Made by a program: the position numbers and the translations under genes
DNA from: an uncultured Acetobacteraceae bacterium
Lineage (GTDB): Bacteria > Pseudomonadota > Alphaproteobacteria > Acetobacterales > Acetobacteraceae
Assembly (NCBI GenBank): GCA_903877125.1
Contig: CAIRCM010000139.1
Location: 1-64,000, forward strand
Length of the DNA: 64,000 bases
Reading direction: 5' to 3'
The notes under the pieces: generated by a model
What the model was told of the DNA's origin: nothing
The model's input: only the letters and a program-made list of their open reading frames with translations
Databases searched by the model: none
Shown: piece after piece, positions 61,798-64,000 of the stretch
Layout: the number at the start of each line of letters is the position of its first letter
Numbering within the stretch: the first letter of the stretch is position 1

Positions 61798-61924
61798 CGG
61801 TTCTCTCAGGCCAGGACCGGGAGAGGCCGAAGTTGGCCGCCTCCGGACAGTGTCACAGACCCAAGTTCCCGCGGACCCTGGGTATCATTTTGATTTCGCG
61901 CCCGCCGCCATGCCACCCCGTGAG

Positions 61925-61954
61925 AACGCACAGCGGCGATCGGGCCGCTGCGTT
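61925..61954 (+). promoter_or_regulatory. Hairpin in the mlaA-metF intergenic region
   Basis: AACGC-(AC)-AGCGGC pairs with GCCGCT-GCGTT around a GATCGG loop, giving 11 base pairs with a two-base bulge, about 92 bp upstream of metF. It could be a 5' leader structure or an operator. I did not recognise a SAM, SAH or cobalamin riboswitch consensus around it. Confidence 0.35.
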
Positions 61955-62046
61955 GTAGCGTTGGTTGGCGCCGCAAGCAATGAAACTGCAAAGGGCTCGT
62001 GCTATTCGGTCTTGCGTCGCGGGCCGATTCCAGGGATGGGGGCGTC

Positions 62047-62967
62047 ATGACTCAGCCCCCGACCCTTCAACGCTGGCTGACCGGCCCGCGCTTTTCCGGC
62101 CTTCCGATGCGCGCGGCCGATCATCCGCCGCCCAAGCTTTCGTTCGAATTCTTCCCGCCGCGGACGGACGAGCTGGAAAAGCAGCTTTGGGCGTGTATCG
62201 AACGGCTGGCGCCGCTGGCGCCGCGTTTCGTGTCGGTGACCTATGGTGCCGGCGGGAGCACGCAGGCCCGCACCCACGCGACCGTCGCCCGGCTGGTGCG
62301 GGACACGGCGCTGGTGCCGGCCGCGCATCTGACCTGCGTGGGTGCCACGCGGGAGGAGGTCGACGAGGTCGCGCGGCAATATTGGGCGGCGGGGGTTCGC
62401 CACATCGTCGCGCTGCGCGGCGATCCGGCACCGGGCACCGCCTATGCGCCGCATCCCGGCGGGTATGCGTTCGCCGCCGATCTGGTCGCCGGGCTGCGCC
62501 GGGTGGCGGCGTTCGAGATTTCGGTCGCGGCGTATCCGGAAACCCATCCGGGGGCGCTTAGTCCGGAGGCGGATCTGGACAACCTCAAGCGCAAGCTGGA
62601 CGCGGGGGCGACGCGGGCGATCACGCAGTTTTTCTTCGATACGGAGACCTATCTGCGGTTTCTGGATCGCTGCCTCGCGGCGGGGATCACGGCGCCGATC
62701 GTGCCGGGGATTCTGCCGGTTTCGAATTACACCCAGGCGGTGCGGATTTCCGGGATGTGCGGCACGTCGGTGCCGGCGTGGATGGGGCCGATGTTCGAGG
62801 GGGTGGAGAACGATCCGGAGACGCGGCGGATGATCGCGATGGTGGTGGCGGCGGAGCAGGTGCGGCTGCTACAGGCCAATGGGGTGGACGAGTTTCACAT
62901 CTATACATTGAACCGGCCCGATCTGACCTTTGCGCTCGCGCATGTGTTGGGGGTTCGGCCGGCGTAG
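62047..62967 (+). CDS. metF: Methylenetetrahydrofolate reductase
   Basis: A 306-residue TIM-barrel flavoprotein that reduces 5,10-methylene-THF to 5-methyl-THF for methionine synthesis. Marks are KLSFEFFPPRTDELEKQLW, VSVTYGAGGSTQART, AHLTCVGATREEVDEVARQY, HIVALRGDPAPG (flavin region), ITQFFFDTETYLRF and EFHIYTLNRPDL. The ATG at 62047 is supported by GGGGGCGTC just before, though the ribosome site is weak. Length is normal. It is followed after 67 bp by uvrD. Confidence 0.93.
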   Translation: MTQPPTLQRWLTGPRFSGLPMRAADHPPPKLSFEFFPPRTDELEKQLWACIERLAPLAPRFVSVTYGAGGSTQARTHATVARLVRDTALVPAAHLTCVGATREEVDEVARQYWAAGVRHIVALRGDPAPGTAYAPHPGGYAFAADLVAGLRRVAAFEISVAAYPETHPGALSPEADLDNLKRKLDAGATRAITQFFFDTETYLRFLDRCLAAGITAPIVPGILPVSNYTQAVRISGMCGTSVPAWMGPMFEGVENDPETRRMIAMVVAAEQVRLLQANGVDEFHIYTLNRPDLTFALAHVLGVRPA

Positions 62968-63034
62968 GGCGGTTTCCGCGGGACTGGCACGGTTCACCGG
63001 ATGTTCTATAAGCCGAGCTTACGGAGTCCTCCCC

Positions 63035-64000
63035 ATGTCCGACTATCTGGCCCGTCTTAATCCCGAACAGCGCGCCGCGGTGGAAACCGTGGACGGGCCG
63101 CTGCTGGTGCTCGCGGGTGCCGGGACCGGCAAAACCCGGGTTCTGACCACGCGGTTCGCGCATATCCTGCTGACACGGCGGGCGTTTCCGAACCAGGTTC
63201 TGGCGGTGACGTTCACCAACAAGGCGGCGAAGGAAATGCGGGAGCGTGTGGGCGCGATCCTGGGACAACCCGCCGAAGGTCTGTGGCTGGGGACGTTCCA
63301 CGCGCTGTGTGCGCGGATGCTGCGACGACATGCGGAGCATGTGGGGCTGCAATCGAATTTCTCGATCCTGGACACGGATGACCAGTTGCGGGTGCTGAAG
63401 CAACTGATGGAAGCCGGGCGGATCGACACGAAGCGGTGGGCGCCACCGGCGCTGATGGCGATCATTCAGCGGTGGAAGGATCGCGGGCTGACGCCGGCGC
63501 GGATCACTCCGGCGGACGATACGGATTTTCTGAACGGGCAGGCAAAGGCGCTGTACGCCACGTATCAGGAACGGCTGAAGACGCTGAATGCGGCGGATTT
63601 CGGGGATCTGCTGTTGCACATGACGGAGATATTACGCTCCCAGCCCGAGGTGCTGGCGCAGTATCACCGAATGTTCCGCTATATCCTGGTGGACGAATAT
63701 CAGGACACCAATGTCGTCCAATACCTGTGGCTGCGGCTGCTGGCACAAAGCCACAAGAACATCTGCTGCGTGGGCGACGACGATCAGTCGATCTATTCCT
63801 GGCGCGGGGCGGAGGTGGAAAACATCCTGCGCTTCGAAAAGGATTTCGAGGGGGCGAAGATCGTCCGGCTGGAATCGAATTACCGTTCCACGGCGTCCAT
63901 CCTTTCGGCGGCGTCGGGGCTGATCGCGCATAACGAGGGGCGGTTGGGCAAGACGTTGCGGCCGGGACGCGCGGATGCGCAAAGCGGGGAGAAGGTGACG
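63035..64000 (+). CDS. uvrD: DNA helicase UvrD/PcrA, N-terminal part (truncated by window end)
   Basis: The first 322 codons of a superfamily 1 helicase, which unwinds DNA 3'-5' in repair and replication-fork processing. Visible motifs are the Q motif LNPEQRAAVE near the start, motif I AGAGTGKTR (near 31), motif Ia-type TFTNKAAKEMRERV (near 63), motif II VDEYQDTN (near 218), motif III GDDDQSIYSWRGA (near 247) and motif IV LESNYRST. The frame is open at 64000, so the remaining part (roughly half of a 700-plus-residue protein) lies beyond the window. Start at ATG 63035. Confidence 0.94.
   Translation, partial: MSDYLARLNPEQRAAVETVDGPLLVLAGAGTGKTRVLTTRFAHILLTRRAFPNQVLAVTFTNKAAKEMRERVGAILGQPAEGLWLGTFHALCARMLRRHAEHVGLQSNFSILDTDDQLRVLKQLMEAGRIDTKRWAPPALMAIIQRWKDRGLTPARITPADDTDFLNGQAKALYATYQERLKTLNAADFGDLLLHMTEILRSQPEVLAQYHRMFRYILVDEYQDTNVVQYLWLRLLAQSHKNICCVGDDDQSIYSWRGAEVENILRFEKDFEGAKIVRLESNYRSTASILSAASGLIAHNEGRLGKTLRPGRADAQSGEKVT

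Noticed and set aside
1-64000. CRISPR arrays, rRNA, tRNA, insertion sequences or prophage
   Set aside because: No regularly spaced repeats, transposase or phage-structural motifs were found by reading; tRNA or short ncRNA genes could still be missed without a model search.

Overview
The window is a GC-rich stretch with dense, overlapping genes. It looks like a chromosomal segment of an alphaproteobacterium, most likely from the Acetobacteraceae/Rhodospirillales. The evidence is a MucR/Ros regulator with the CLEDG-type zinc finger, Tat-exported ABC solute-binding proteins, many flavin-dependent luciferase-like (LLM) oxidoreductases, a Tad (Flp pilus) locus with the alphaproteobacterial cpa order, an intracellular PHA depolymerase, and the MlaA/MlaC, EttA, MetF and UvrD genes. 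No rRNA, tRNA, CRISPR array, transposase or phage gene was seen.

Layout. 0-3.4 kb: mucR, a Gfo/Idh/MocA dehydrogenase and a YifB/ComM ATPase. 3.5-12.1 kb: two uptake/catabolism clusters, namely a branched-chain-type solute-binding protein facing an LLM/hydrolase pair, then a five-gene operon with a RutA-like monooxygenase inside a PotDBCA-type transporter. 12.1-14.1 kb: a small unknown protein, an AroQ-like protein without its catalytic residues, a TPR protein and Fe-type SodB. 14.2-18.1 kb: a squalene/phytoene-synthase-family protein, then six genes that overlap by 4 bp at every junction and encode small membrane proteins, a ferric-reductase-like/Rieske fusion, a Cys-rich anchored protein and a haloalkane-dehalogenase-like hydrolase. 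18.3-22.7 kb: a PEP-CTERM protein, two esterases, an enoyl-CoA hydratase and an orphan homologue of the type VI amidase effector Tae1. 22.7-26.1 kb: an FkbH/acyl-carrier-protein pair around an unknown protein. 26.2-36.5 kb: metabolic genes, including glpD, a CBS-BON protein and a NIPSNAP-LigB-LLM-MmgE/PrpD operon. 36.6-45.3 kb: the Tad pilus locus, transcribed leftward. 45.9-50.8 kb: a pepP-MBL-GT87-CaiB operon. 51-56 kb: DUF1127, phaZ, GST, cupin and ettA. 56-58 kb: a toxin-antitoxin cluster (RelB/YafQ, a PIN-like vestige, HepT/MntA). 58-64 kb: a degenerate DgcA-like protein, a class II aldolase, GNAT, mlaC, mlaA, metF and the start of uvrD.

The most interesting items are the orphan Tae1-like amidase (22321-22746), the Rieske/ferric-reductase-like operon (14974-18142), two 46-bp palindrome-ended repeats 57 kb apart, TGCTGC-N3-GCAGCA inverted repeats resembling PhaR operators, and several enzyme homologues that lack catalytic residues. 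Three genes (an LLM oxidoreductase, cpaE and hepT) are each broken by what looks like one missing base. Because all three are single-base losses, sequencing or assembly error should be excluded before they are called pseudogenes.

Functions are assigned from motifs and remembered family sequences; no database search was run.
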